This document shows, one piece after another, positions 49,986-58,311 of a DNA stretch of 64,000 nucleotides (its first letter is position 1; every line of letters starts with the position of its first letter). The position numbers were made by a program, and so were the translations under genes. The notes below the pieces were generated by a model that was not told where the DNA came from, did no database searches, and saw nothing but the letters and a program-made list of their open reading frames with translations. This stretch comes from Planococcus lenghuensis (GTDB taxonomy: Bacteria > Bacillota > Bacilli > Bacillales_A > Planococcaceae): the NCBI RefSeq assembly GCF_001999905.1, contig NZ_CP019640.1, positions 276,501 through 340,500 on the forward strand, given 5' to 3'.

Positions 49986-51791
49986 ATCGGAGAACACAAA
50001 AAGGGGCTGTCCAAAAAGCCCCCCTAAATTAAAAACAGGGAGAGAATAACCAATCGGTTGTTCTCTCCCTGTTTTTTTAAAGTTCGCTTTTTCGGAAAGT
50101 GACCGGAGGAAACCGGCCACTTTCCGAAAATTATGCGCCATGGCGATGAGTCCGAATTCGATGTGCACTTTCTGAAGCCCCCGGAGATGGAACCGGCGGA
50201 ACGCCAAATTGCCCTTGATATCGCCGAAACCGGTTTCCACCTCGATTTTTCTTCGGGCGTATACCAGTTTTCGGTCCTCACATTCAAGGGCTTCTTTCGC
50301 TTTCATTTTCAATTCCTCGTAGACCGGGTTCCAGTGAACCTGACGGTTCCCTTTCGCCTTGGTACACGATTCTTTCAGCGGACATCCGGTACAGTCTTCA
50401 CATTCGTAGATTCTATAGGACTGAACAAAGCCCGATGCATTTTTCTTCTCCTGATACTTTTTGAAAACGACGCGGCGGCCGTTTGGACAGATGAATCGGT
50501 CATCCGCTTCTTCATACGTCCAGTTTTTCGCGTTCCATTCATTGTTTTTAAACTTCTTCGTCTGCTCTTTCAGATAGGTGCCATACGGGATCAGGAAGCC
50601 GGCAAGCGGTTCTTTTTCATCCCCGATCAGGTAGAGGTAGTTCTCTTCGCTTCCATAGCCGGCATCCGCGACGATGGTCTTCGGCATAGGCAGGGCAGAT
50701 GCCTGCAGCTCTTCCAGATGTGGAATCAGGCAGCGAGCATCTCCTGGGCGCTGATGAATGGTATAGAACAGTACAAATTGATTCTCGGTCGCCATCTGGA
50801 TATTGTATCCGGGTTTCAGCTGGCCATTCTTCATATGATCTTCCTTCATCCGCATGAATGTGGCGTCCGGGTCCGTCTTCGAGAAGCTGTTGCGCTCTCC
50901 ACAGACGGCGAGCTGTTCCGCATACGTTTCTTGGCGAGGAATGAAGTTTTCACGAATCAGTTTCACTTTCTTTTTCAGGAGACTGTGCCGTTTGCGGAGT
51001 CCTTTTCTGTTTTCCACAATCTCTTCCTCAGCAATGAGATCCGTCAGGATGTCCATTTGGTCTTCCAGCTGGTTCGCAATTGAAGCCAATTCCGCAGCCG
51101 CCGGCTCCTCGGCCAGCTGGCCCAGTTCCAATCCCTCCGCCTTGGCAATCTCCTGGATTTCCTGAAGCGTTTCCTGAATTCTGATTTTCAGTTTCGCTTC
51201 CCGCCCCGTCACCGCCTTACGGAAGACAAAGCTATACTTATTGGCGTCCGCTTCCATCTTCGTCCCGTCCAGGAAGTAGTTCTCAAACTCGACAAACCCT
51301 TGCCGGTGAAGTTCCAAAACAGTGAACTCGAATAACTGATCGATGACCGCTCCCATTCGGACGCTCCGGAAATGGTTGATGGTCCGGAAATCCGGTTTCT
51401 GCATCGCCGCCAGCCAGATCGCCGGAAGATCCTCGTGCAGCATCGTGGCGATGCCCCGGCAGGAATAAACTTTTTGGGAATAGGCATAGAGAATAACTTT
51501 GAGCATCAGTTTCGGGTGGAAGGGTGGTCGCCCCCCGCCAGGGTAGCAGGCGGTCAACACCTCATCGGGGAAAGCCTCAACCAACTGATCCACCACACGA
51601 GCCACATGATGGTCGGGAATCAGGGCGCCAATATCAGGAATGGATAAGGCCTGGGTCGGATCATACGGTTTGAATGCGGGCGCCGGCCGGCGCCCTTGGG
51701 TGGAAACTGCGGTTTCGTGTTCAAGTAATTCACCTGACGGAAGAGGTGGTTGCATGGTATAATCGGTAGAAGCAATCGTTGGATTGCGCAT
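49839..51791 (-). CDS. IS1182-family DDE transposase (stop codon outside the element)
   Basis: This 650-residue frame encodes a DDE transposase. The Asp in YFLDGTKMEADANKY, the Asp in IVADAGYGSEENY and the Glu in EVETGFGDIKGN form the catalytic triad, and a zinc-ribbon-like C-x2-C-x5-C motif (CEDCTGCPLKESC) precedes the last. The frame runs through the inverted repeat at 49998, so about 53 C-terminal residues come from flanking DNA antisense to the DUF4870 gene. The start lies in a hairpin that masks its ribosome site GAAAGGA, as is usual for transposases. Confidence 0.85.
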   Translation of the reverse strand: MRNPTIASTDYTMQPPLPSGELLEHETAVSTQGRRPAPAFKPYDPTQALSIPDIGALIPDHHVARVVDQLVEAFPDEVLTACYPGGGRPPFHPKLMLKVILYAYSQKVYSCRGIATMLHEDLPAIWLAAMQKPDFRTINHFRSVRMGAVIDQLFEFTVLELHRQGFVEFENYFLDGTKMEADANKYSFVFRKAVTGREAKLKIRIQETLQEIQEIAKAEGLELGQLAEEPAAAELASIANQLEDQMDILTDLIAEEEIVENRKGLRKRHSLLKKKVKLIRENFIPRQETYAEQLAVCGERNSFSKTDPDATFMRMKEDHMKNGQLKPGYNIQMATENQFVLFYTIHQRPGDARCLIPHLEELQASALPMPKTIVADAGYGSEENYLYLIGDEKEPLAGFLIPYGTYLKEQTKKFKNNEWNAKNWTYEEADDRFICPNGRRVVFKKYQEKKNASGFVQSYRIYECEDCTGCPLKESCTKAKGNRQVHWNPVYEELKMKAKEALECEDRKLVYARRKIEVETGFGDIKGNLAFRRFHLRGLQKVHIEFGLIAMAHNFRKVAGFLRSLSEKANFKKTGREQPIGYSLPVFNLGGLFGQPLFVFSDLAVQTANDRVIEFLVVHRFNNSDDRHDKAHRCKHDQQWNAYQEKRKYE

Positions 51792-51860
51792 AAAAATCGT
51801 CCTTTCTGAGTGGTTGTGTGGTAACTCCCATTTTACAGAAACGGACGATTTTTGTATGCA
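51787..51860 (-). promoter_or_regulatory. Hairpin masking the transposase ribosome site
   Basis: An inverted repeat with arms of about 20 bases (GCATAAAAATCGTCC... and ...GGACGATTTTTGTATGC with two gaps) straddles the transposase start. A transcript entering from outside would fold this hairpin and hide GAAAGGA and the ATG, preventing translation; a promoter inside the element would avoid it. Confidence 0.65.
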
Positions 51861-51876
51861 TTGATGACTTGACTAG

Positions 51877-52005
51877 CGGGAAGGCCGGCGGCGACTCCTG
51901 CGGGACCAGCACGAGCTGAAGACCCTGGACCGAGTATAGCGAGGGAAGCGTCTGAAGCCGTGCCCGCGGAAAGCGTCCGCCGGGCCGAACCCCAGCTACT
52001 TCTTT
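51877..52005. repeat. GC-rich dispersed repeat (GGCGACTCCTGCGGG type)
   Basis: This GC-rich stretch begins GACTAGCGGGAAGGCCGGCG and runs to GTCCGCCGGGCCGAACC, with the sequences GGCGACTCCTGCGGG and CCCGCGGAAAGCGTCCGCC at its ends. These are arms of a familiar intergenic repeat common in Bacillales genomes. It lies inside the predicted IS1182-family element, upstream of the transposase. Confidence 0.7.
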
Positions 52006-52015
52006 ACGAATAGAA

Positions 52016-52071
52016 AAAAGGGGCTGCCCCTCGAGGTCATTTTTCATGACCTTTCGGGACAGCCCCTTTTT
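52016..52071 (-). terminator. Long hairpin downstream of ytoQ
   Basis: An imperfect stem (AAAAGGGGCTGCCCCTCGAGGTCAT / ATGACCTTTCGGGACAGCCCCTTTT), read on the minus strand with T residues at the end. It would terminate ytoQ and simultaneously forms one end of the IS. It resembles the hairpin 26525-26579. Confidence 0.75.
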
Positions 52072-52074
52072 GAT

Positions 52075-52515
52075 TCAATTGAAAATGTAGGCAAGTGCTT
52101 TAACCGCCTGGTCCGGTGTTTCAACCGTGGCATGCGCTTTTCGGGATAATTCCTTCAGTGCATGGTGCAGTTTCTCGGGCCGGACAAGAATCAATGGTTT
52201 CCCCGCTGTAATCGCAGCGCTTGCGTCCATCGCGGTATTCCACTGTTTATACTGTTCGCCGAATAACGCAATGACGAGATCCGCCTTCTGCAGCAGAACT
52301 TCCGTCCGCAAATTATTGAAGCTGGATGCTGCCATGTCCCGGAAAACCGCAGACGGCTGTTCCCCAAGGATTTCCTCACCGATTCCATCCGAGCGTTCAT
52401 GATCTTCCATCGGCCCGACGAAATCCACGGGAAGATTCAACGCTTCCGTTTTTTTGCGGATTTCTTCCCGCCACGAGCTGTGAATTTCTCCTGCCAAATA
52501 AACTGTCAGTCTCAT
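52075..52515 (-). CDS. ytoQ: YtoQ family protein
   Basis: This 146-aa protein begins MRLTVYLAGEIHSSWREEI and contains VDFVGPMEDHERSDGIGEEILGE and KADLVIALFGEQYKQWNTAMD, matching the YtoQ family. It relates to nucleoside 2-deoxyribosyltransferase-like folds, suggesting nucleotide or sugar-nucleotide binding; no reaction is established. It is monocistronic, with AGGGATG upstream of the ATG. Confidence 0.9.
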   Translation of the reverse strand: MRLTVYLAGEIHSSWREEIRKKTEALNLPVDFVGPMEDHERSDGIGEEILGEQPSAVFRDMAASSFNNLRTEVLLQKADLVIALFGEQYKQWNTAMDASAAITAGKPLILVRPEKLHHALKELSRKAHATVETPDQAVKALAYIFN

Positions 52516-52572
52516 TATACATCCCTCCGCTCTCCGTTTCCTATCAAGTTTACCATACGGAGAAGGGGAGGA

Positions 52573-52803
52573 CTAAACGACAGCCGGCGTTTTCCGCTCG
52601 CGAATGTGTACAGGGAGAAGCGACAGGACATTCTCGAATTTAAAAGTCCGTTTCTCCCGCCGGAGGTAGCAGTATGCCTGAAATGAATTGCCGGATACCT
52701 TTATGATCTTAATCCGGCGTTTTGTAATGGAACCGTCTGCGGCCATATACATCATATTGATCGGCTCGCCAATTTTAAAATATTTAAGAACCTGCGTCTG
52801 CAT
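52573..52803 (-). CDS. WYL-domain-like mini-protein
   Basis: A 76-aa protein with the core of a WYL domain (GEPINMMYMAADGSITKRRIKII, then SFQAYCYLRREKRTFKFENVLSLLPV) but no DNA-binding or other domain. WYL domains bind nucleic acid or nucleotide ligands in DNA-damage and phage-defence regulators. ATG 52803 has AGAGGTG upstream. The LexA-like palindrome at 52823-52836 lies just 20 bases before the start, so SOS control is plausible. Confidence 0.7.
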   Translation of the reverse strand: MQTQVLKYFKIGEPINMMYMAADGSITKRRIKIIKVSGNSFQAYCYLRREKRTFKFENVLSLLPVHIRERKTPAVV

Positions 52804-52822
52804 GTTTTTCACCTCTTGTTAT

Positions 52823-52836
52823 AGAACGTTTGTTCT
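52823..52836. promoter_or_regulatory. LexA/DinR-like box
   Basis: AGAACGTTTGTTCT has the half-sites GAAC and GTTC with a four-base spacer, matching the Gram-positive SOS box core GAAC-N4-GTTC, though the outer bases are A/T rather than C/G. It lies between the WYL-like gene and sbcD, 20 bases before the former and 42 before the sbcD -35. Control of the WYL gene is more likely than of sbcD. Confidence 0.45.
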
Positions 52837-52877
52837 TATTTTACTTCGAACAGCCCGAAAATGCAACGAAACGCACC

Positions 52878-52906
52878 TTTACCGATTGCCGGATTTTCCC
52901 TATAAT
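52878..52906 (+). promoter_or_regulatory. Predicted sigma-A promoter of sbcDC
   Basis: TTTACC (52878-52883) and TATAAT (52901-52906) with a 17-base spacer, followed by a short leader and GAAGAAGGGG before the sbcD ATG. Confidence 0.6.
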
Positions 52907-52953
52907 TGAACGAACATATATTCTTTATTCATTATAAGGAAGAAGGGGAACTC

Positions 52954-54105
52954 ATGCGTTTTTTTCATACAGCTGACTGGCATTTGGGTAAGCTTGTGCA
53001 AGGTGTTTACATGACAGATGACCAGCGGCACGTGCTGGAGCAGTTCGTGAAGGCTATCGAAGAAGAAAAACCGGATGCTGTCATCATTGCGGGGGATCTG
53101 TATGACCGGGCAGTTCCGCCAACGGAGGCGGTCAATCTGCTTGATGAAGTGCTGGCCGATATTGTGATTCGGCTGAAGACGCCGGTCATTGCAGTCGCCG
53201 GCAACCATGACAGCCCGGGACGGCTCGACTTTGGCAGCCGTCTCATGAAAGCGAACGGCTTTCATATGGCCGGGCGCTTCCGTCCGGAAGTTGAAAAAGT
53301 TATATTATCGGATGATGCCGGAGAAGTCCATTTCCATCTGGTCCCGTACGCTGATCCGTCACAGGTGCGCCATGCGTTTGGAGACACCGGCGTTTCTTCC
53401 CATAATGGTGCAATGAAAAAAATCTCCGGGGCGATTGCTGCATCAGCTGATCCTGCTGCACGTCATGTGTTCGTCGGCCATGCGTTTGTGACACCGCATG
53501 GTGAGCCCGAGGAAAACACGAGTGACTCGGAGCGGACGCTGTCGGTCGGAGGAGCGGAATATGTCAGTTCAGAGCACTTCAGCCAATTCCAATACACAGC
53601 ACTCGGACATTTGCATCAGGCACACCCCGTCGGTTCGGACATCATCCGGTATGCCGGATCGCCGTTGAAGTATTCGATTTCAGAAGAGCGCCACGAAAAG
53701 GGCTATTACGTCGTGATACTCGATGAAAAGGGGACAGTTACGACCGAACGGCGCCGGTTTGTACCGCGCCGCGATATGCGGACAGTCAGCGGCAAGCTGG
53801 AAGACATCCTCAAGCATGAACGGAGCGATGATTATATTTTTGTGAAACTGCTTGATGAAACGCCGGTTTTGTATCCGATGGAAAAAGTGCGTTCCATTTA
53901 TCCGAATGCGATGCACGTGGAACGGGTCATCGCAGCCGGAACGGGTACACGGACAGCCGGCCGTTCACGTGCGCAGATGGATGAATTATCTCTGTTCCGG
54001 GCGTTTTACGAAGAGGTTAAAGGCGAAGCGCCGGCCGAGGAGACAGAGGGTGTATTTACGGAAATTCTTCAGGAAGTATTGCAGGGGGAGGATGAAAAAG
54101 GATGA
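52954..54105 (+). CDS. sbcD: SbcD, exonuclease SbcCD nuclease subunit
   Basis: This Mre11-type metallophosphoesterase of 383 aa works with SbcC to open hairpin and protein-blocked DNA ends. Metal-binding motifs are HTADWHLGK at residues 5-13, AGDLYDRA, AVAGNHDSP, VGHAFV and LGHLHQAH. ATG 52954 with AAGGGG is preferred; the frame open to 52906 runs through the promoter. The stop overlaps the sbcC start by 4 bases. Confidence 0.95.
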   Translation: MRFFHTADWHLGKLVQGVYMTDDQRHVLEQFVKAIEEEKPDAVIIAGDLYDRAVPPTEAVNLLDEVLADIVIRLKTPVIAVAGNHDSPGRLDFGSRLMKANGFHMAGRFRPEVEKVILSDDAGEVHFHLVPYADPSQVRHAFGDTGVSSHNGAMKKISGAIAASADPAARHVFVGHAFVTPHGEPEENTSDSERTLSVGGAEYVSSEHFSQFQYTALGHLHQAHPVGSDIIRYAGSPLKYSISEERHEKGYYVVILDEKGTVTTERRRFVPRRDMRTVSGKLEDILKHERSDDYIFVKLLDETPVLYPMEKVRSIYPNAMHVERVIAAGTGTRTAGRSRAQMDELSLFRAFYEEVKGEAPAEETEGVFTEILQEVLQGEDEKG

Positions 54106-57100
54106 GACCGTTAAAACTGAAACTGACGGCATTCGGTCCTTACAAGAAGACAGAAATCATCGATTTTGCCGAACTGGAGCACAATCGTCTGTTTGCGATC
54201 TCCGGGAATACCGGCTCGGGAAAGACGACGATTTTCGATGGAATCTGTTATGTGCTATATGGTTCAGCAAGCGGTGCGGACCGTGGTGAATCGAAAGGGC
54301 TCCGAAGTGATTTTGCAGAGGATGGTACGCACACAGCGGTGGAAATGGAGTTTGAAATACATAACCGCAGGTATCGGATTCTCCGGCAGATGGGGCATGT
54401 GAAAAAAGGCAATAAAACAGTGACCGGTGACCGCTGTGAATTTTTTGAAATCCATGGAGATGGAGAAAAGCCATGTGTAGAGCGCCAAATCGTATCTGAA
54501 ATCAACCGGCGCGTGGAAGAAATCCTGGGCCTCACGCAAAACCAGTTCAGCCAGATTGTGATGTTGCCGCAAGGAGAATTCCGCAAGCTTCTTGTCTCTG
54601 AAACAGACGACAAGGAAGTGATTCTCCGCAAAATTTTCAAGACAGAGCCGTATAAATGGTTTGTTGAGAAGTTGAAAAAGAAGCGGGATAACGCGAAAGC
54701 CGCTTTTGAAGTGGAACAGCAAAGGCTGGATCAGGAAATGAGCAGCATCGATTCTGTTCTTGAGAAACGGGAAAGTGAACTTTTTGCTGTACTTGACCAG
54801 GATCATTACAATGTCCAGCAAGTATTGAATGGCCTGGAGGCTGAAGAACGCGATTACGGGATTGCTGCACAGGAAGGGCAAACTGTATACGATGAAAAGC
54901 GGCGGCTGCATGAGAATCAGGTACATGTCTTCCATGAAGCGAAACGGGTGAATGGCCAGTTTCAGGAACTTCGCGATAAGGAACAGAAACTGGAAGAACT
55001 TAAAGATCAGGAACCGGTGATCCGAAAGAAGGAACAGGAGAAAGAGCAGGCAGACCGGGCCCGGGCCATCTCAGGCATTGAGCAGCAGCTGCAGGAACTG
55101 GCCGATGAAAGTAAAAGGAAAGAAGCGGCCCGGATCGCTGCAGCGGAAGCGAAGGACGTCGCTGCCCGGACGCTTGAAAAAGCGGAAGCCGATTTCCAAA
55201 AGGAACAAGACCGGGCAACTGACCGTGAAACAGCTGCTGCCGAGCTGACAAAACTGGAACAGCTGCTGCCGATTGTAGAAGATCTGTCCCGGAGACAAAA
55301 AGAGAAAGCCGACAGCGAAGCAGCTGCACGTAAGGCCGCTGCACAGCTGGCTGTAAAAAAAGAAGCGGCTGAGCAGCTGAAAACCCAGCTTGTCGGCTGC
55401 CGACAGGAAATCGGTGAGCTGGAAAATCGGGTGGATACACTCAGTGATAAATCAGAAGAGCTGAATAATGTAAAAGAAGAATACCGGTTATTGAATGATC
55501 TTATTAAATTGGAAGAAAGCCTCGAAGTTCTGGAGCGGAGAGCAGAAAATGACCGGGGAGTGTTTGAGAAAGCAGCTACAGCCTACCGGGAACTTGAATC
55601 GGAGTGGTTACGGAATCAGGCGCAGCAGCTGGCGGCACAGCTGCAGGATGGGGATGCCTGCCCGGTGTGCGGAAGCACGGAACATCCGGCAAAAGCGGGC
55701 GGCCAGCATGAGACTGGACCATCGAAAGAGGAGCTGGACGCCGAGCGAAAGCAGCTGGATGAAAAAGACCAAGCTTGCCGCACCAGTGAGGCGGCACGGC
55801 AGACTGCACGTATCCAGTTCGCTGATAAGTGCAAGGAAACAGCAGAGTCCGGACTTGCGGCGGGTCAACGATTCCAAGAACTGAAGAAGAAAGAGACCTT
55901 GCGCGCGCAGCTTATGGCTGAAGTCGAATCACTGAAACAAGAACGGGAAGCCCTCCGGCAAAAGAGACAATCAGCAAACGGGCTGGCTGGAAAGTTGGAC
56001 GAATTGGAGAATGAAACCCGGCTGCTGGAAACAGAAGTAGCAGATAAACGGGAAGCTGCAGCACAAGTGGCAGCTGTCCTGGAGAATGTCATGCAATCTG
56101 TGCCGGAACCAATGCGTGATCTGGTCCGACTGAAACGTTCATTGGCAGATACCGAAGAGCTGAAACGGAAACTTGCCGAAGCATGGAAGCAGGCGAAGGA
56201 AGACTACCAGTCTGCAAAGGAACGGCACAGCAATACTTTGATAGAAGCAAAGTTCAAAACGGAAGCGGCGGAAGAAGCGGACCGGAAACGGGCGAAAGCA
56301 AACTCTCAATTCGAGGAGGCGCTGGAAAAATCAGCATTTTCTTCACTGGAAACGTATCAGTCAGCGAAACGCACAGAGACAGAAATAGAAAAACTGGCAA
56401 AGGAGATTCAGGAGTACCGGCAGACACGGCATACTATGATAAACCAAGTGATGGAACTAAGAACCCAGTTGGAGAATTTGGTGGAATCAGACCTCGATGA
56501 ACTGCAAAGCGGCCTGGATTTCTTAAAAGCAGAGTGCGACAAAGCATATGAGGCTTGGAACCGTTCAAAAGAATTTGGAGAGAAAGCGGCAGGCCTGGCA
56601 GAACGGATCCGTACTTCAGAGGAACGCAGCATGGCAAAAGAAGCCCAATTGAATCACATCGCCGATCTCCATGACGTGCTGCGCGGCCAAAACGGATTGA
56701 AGATTTCATTTGAACGCTATTTGCAGATTGAATACCTTGAGCGGATTTTGGAATCAGCGAATGAGCAGCTGCGGCGTCTATCCCATGGCCAGTTTGTTCT
56801 GGTCCGGAGCGACCGGCAGGAAATACATGGACGACAGAGCGGGCTTGGACTGGATGTATACGACGCGTATACAGGACAGACGCGGGACGTGAAAACCTTG
56901 TCCGGTGGTGAAAAATTCAATGCATCATTATGTCTGGCACTTGGAATGGCGGATGTGATTCAAAGCTTCCAAGGCAATGTGGCAATCGACACAATGTTTA
57001 TTGATGAAGGGTTTGGCTCACTGGATGAGGAAGCACTGCAGAAATCGATCGAGACGCTCATCGACCTGCAGCGGACCGGCCGGATGATCGGTGTTATCTC

Positions 57101-57194
57101 TCACGTACAGGAATTGAAAACAGCGATTCCGGCGATTCTGGAAGTGACCAAATCCAAGGATGGCCACAGCCGGACGAAATTTATCGTTAAATAA
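54102..57194 (+). CDS. sbcC: SbcC, exonuclease SbcCD ATPase subunit
   Basis: This Rad50-type SMC-like ATPase of 1,030 aa has a Walker A (GNTGSGKTT, residues 35-43), long coiled coils to either side of a zinc hook with CPVC at residues 520-523, then the signature LSGGEKFNASLCLALGM and the Walker B VAIDTMFIDEGFGSLDEE. It forms the ATP-driven clamp of the SbcCD nuclease. Coiled-coil length is normal. There is no strong terminator downstream; the region after the stop (57195-57291) carries only a weak stem and T residues. Confidence 0.95.
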   Translation: MRPLKLKLTAFGPYKKTEIIDFAELEHNRLFAISGNTGSGKTTIFDGICYVLYGSASGADRGESKGLRSDFAEDGTHTAVEMEFEIHNRRYRILRQMGHVKKGNKTVTGDRCEFFEIHGDGEKPCVERQIVSEINRRVEEILGLTQNQFSQIVMLPQGEFRKLLVSETDDKEVILRKIFKTEPYKWFVEKLKKKRDNAKAAFEVEQQRLDQEMSSIDSVLEKRESELFAVLDQDHYNVQQVLNGLEAEERDYGIAAQEGQTVYDEKRRLHENQVHVFHEAKRVNGQFQELRDKEQKLEELKDQEPVIRKKEQEKEQADRARAISGIEQQLQELADESKRKEAARIAAAEAKDVAARTLEKAEADFQKEQDRATDRETAAAELTKLEQLLPIVEDLSRRQKEKADSEAAARKAAAQLAVKKEAAEQLKTQLVGCRQEIGELENRVDTLSDKSEELNNVKEEYRLLNDLIKLEESLEVLERRAENDRGVFEKAATAYRELESEWLRNQAQQLAAQLQDGDACPVCGSTEHPAKAGGQHETGPSKEELDAERKQLDEKDQACRTSEAARQTARIQFADKCKETAESGLAAGQRFQELKKKETLRAQLMAEVESLKQEREALRQKRQSANGLAGKLDELENETRLLETEVADKREAAAQVAAVLENVMQSVPEPMRDLVRLKRSLADTEELKRKLAEAWKQAKEDYQSAKERHSNTLIEAKFKTEAAEEADRKRAKANSQFEEALEKSAFSSLETYQSAKRTETEIEKLAKEIQEYRQTRHTMINQVMELRTQLENLVESDLDELQSGLDFLKAECDKAYEAWNRSKEFGEKAAGLAERIRTSEERSMAKEAQLNHIADLHDVLRGQNGLKISFERYLQIEYLERILESANEQLRRLSHGQFVLVRSDRQEIHGRQSGLGLDVYDAYTGQTRDVKTLSGGEKFNASLCLALGMADVIQSFQGNVAIDTMFIDEGFGSLDEEALQKSIETLIDLQRTGRMIGVISHVQELKTAIPAILEVTKSKDGHSRTKFIVK

Positions 57195-57291
57195 TTCCGA
57201 TTCCCTTAAAGAAAGGGCTCTGACCTGACACAGGCAGGGTGTTTTTCTGTAAGATATGAGTGAGACTTACCATGACAAGGAGGATGGACGA

Positions 57292-58218
57292 ATGAAGATT
57301 TTGGTCGTAGGGGCAGGAGCTGTCGGCGGGTATTTCGGTGGCCGGCTATTGGAAAAAGGAGAGGACGTCACGTTCCTCGTCCGGGAAAGCAGAAAACGGA
57401 AATTAGAAGAAAACGGATTTAACATTCGCAGCGTACACGGAGATTTCAACGCGAATCCGAAACTGCTCGTCAGCGGAGAACGGGAAGAAAAGTTTGATGT
57501 AGCGATTTTATCTGTGAAAGCTTATCAGCTGGTTCGGGCGATCGAAGATTTGCGTCCACATTTAGCAGAAGATGGAATCGTCCTGCCGCTGCTCAATGGC
57601 ATTTCGCACATTGATGAACTCGCGCGGACATTTGGCAAAGAACGGGTGATCGGCGGTCTGTGTCTGATCGAATCCACACTGGACAATGATGGAACCATTC
57701 TGCAGAAAAGTCCGATGCATCAGATTGTCTATGGTGAACTGTCAGGCGAAAAAACGGAACGCATCAAGCGGCTGGAAGCGTCATTCAGCGGAACCAAAGC
57801 CTCGTTTGAGCTGAGTGACCACATTGAGCGGGAAATGTGGCACAAGTACTTGTTCATCACAGCAATGTCCGGCATTACTTCCCTTTTTGAGGCGCCGATT
57901 GGCCCGATTCGCGACCTGGACAGCGGGCAGCGCGCAATCAAGGCATTATTGAATGAAATCACAGCCATTATGCAGGCGGTCGACGCACCGATTCGTGAAG
58001 ATATTGCTGACGTGTTGTTTGAGCGAATAAATGGTCTCGGCCACGCCATGAAATCATCCATGCAGCGCGACGTGGAAAAAGGAGCGCCTACAGAGGCGGA
58101 TCACCTGCAGGGTTATCTTTTGAAGCAGGCACACGCACAGGGAATCGAGGCACCGCTTCTTGAGACCATCCATACGAAACTGACGCTGTATCAGCAAGCA
58201 CGGATTGCGGAGTGGTAA
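57292..58218 (+). CDS. Ketopantoate reductase family protein (PanE/ApbA)
   Basis: This NADPH-dependent reductase fold of 308 aa has GAGAVGGYFGGRL at residues 7-19, LSVKAYQLVRAI and LLNGISHIDEL. Its C-terminal domain carries the KYLFITAMSGITSLFEAPIGPIRD stretch with the catalytic Lys typical of the family. True PanE makes pantoate for CoA, but many paralogues have other substrates; nothing adjacent belongs to pantothenate synthesis. ATG 57292 has AAGGAGG upstream. Confidence 0.88.
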   Translation: MKILVVGAGAVGGYFGGRLLEKGEDVTFLVRESRKRKLEENGFNIRSVHGDFNANPKLLVSGEREEKFDVAILSVKAYQLVRAIEDLRPHLAEDGIVLPLLNGISHIDELARTFGKERVIGGLCLIESTLDNDGTILQKSPMHQIVYGELSGEKTERIKRLEASFSGTKASFELSDHIEREMWHKYLFITAMSGITSLFEAPIGPIRDLDSGQRAIKALLNEITAIMQAVDAPIREDIADVLFERINGLGHAMKSSMQRDVEKGAPTEADHLQGYLLKQAHAQGIEAPLLETIHTKLTLYQQARIAEW

Positions 58219-58311
58219 GGGGAGCAGCCAGTCTTCATTGCTATTCAAATCAAATCTCTCCTGTGAATTATGGTAAAGTAAAAGGATAGAAAAGAAGCAG
58301 GAGTGAAGAAG

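Larger units (their letters stand above)
49998..52071 (-). mobile_element. IS1182-family insertion sequence
   Basis: This element of about 2.07 kb contains one long transposase gene on the minus strand. A perfect 15-base inverted repeat (AAAAAGGGGCTGTCC at 49998-50012 and its complement at 52057-52071) marks likely ends. A caveat is that the right repeat is also part of a terminator-like hairpin (52016-52071). The interval before the transposase start contains a 70-base hairpin and a GC-rich dispersed repeat (51877-52005). No target duplication could be confirmed by eye. Confidence 0.7.

Noticed and set aside
50133-51083. 316-codon frame antisense to the IS1182-family transposase
   Set aside because: Pure antisense shadow of a GC-rich coding gene; the transposase on the other strand has all catalytic motifs.
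57195-57246. Terminator after sbcC
   Set aside because: Only a weak, poorly paired stem before a TTTTT run; not strong enough to call.
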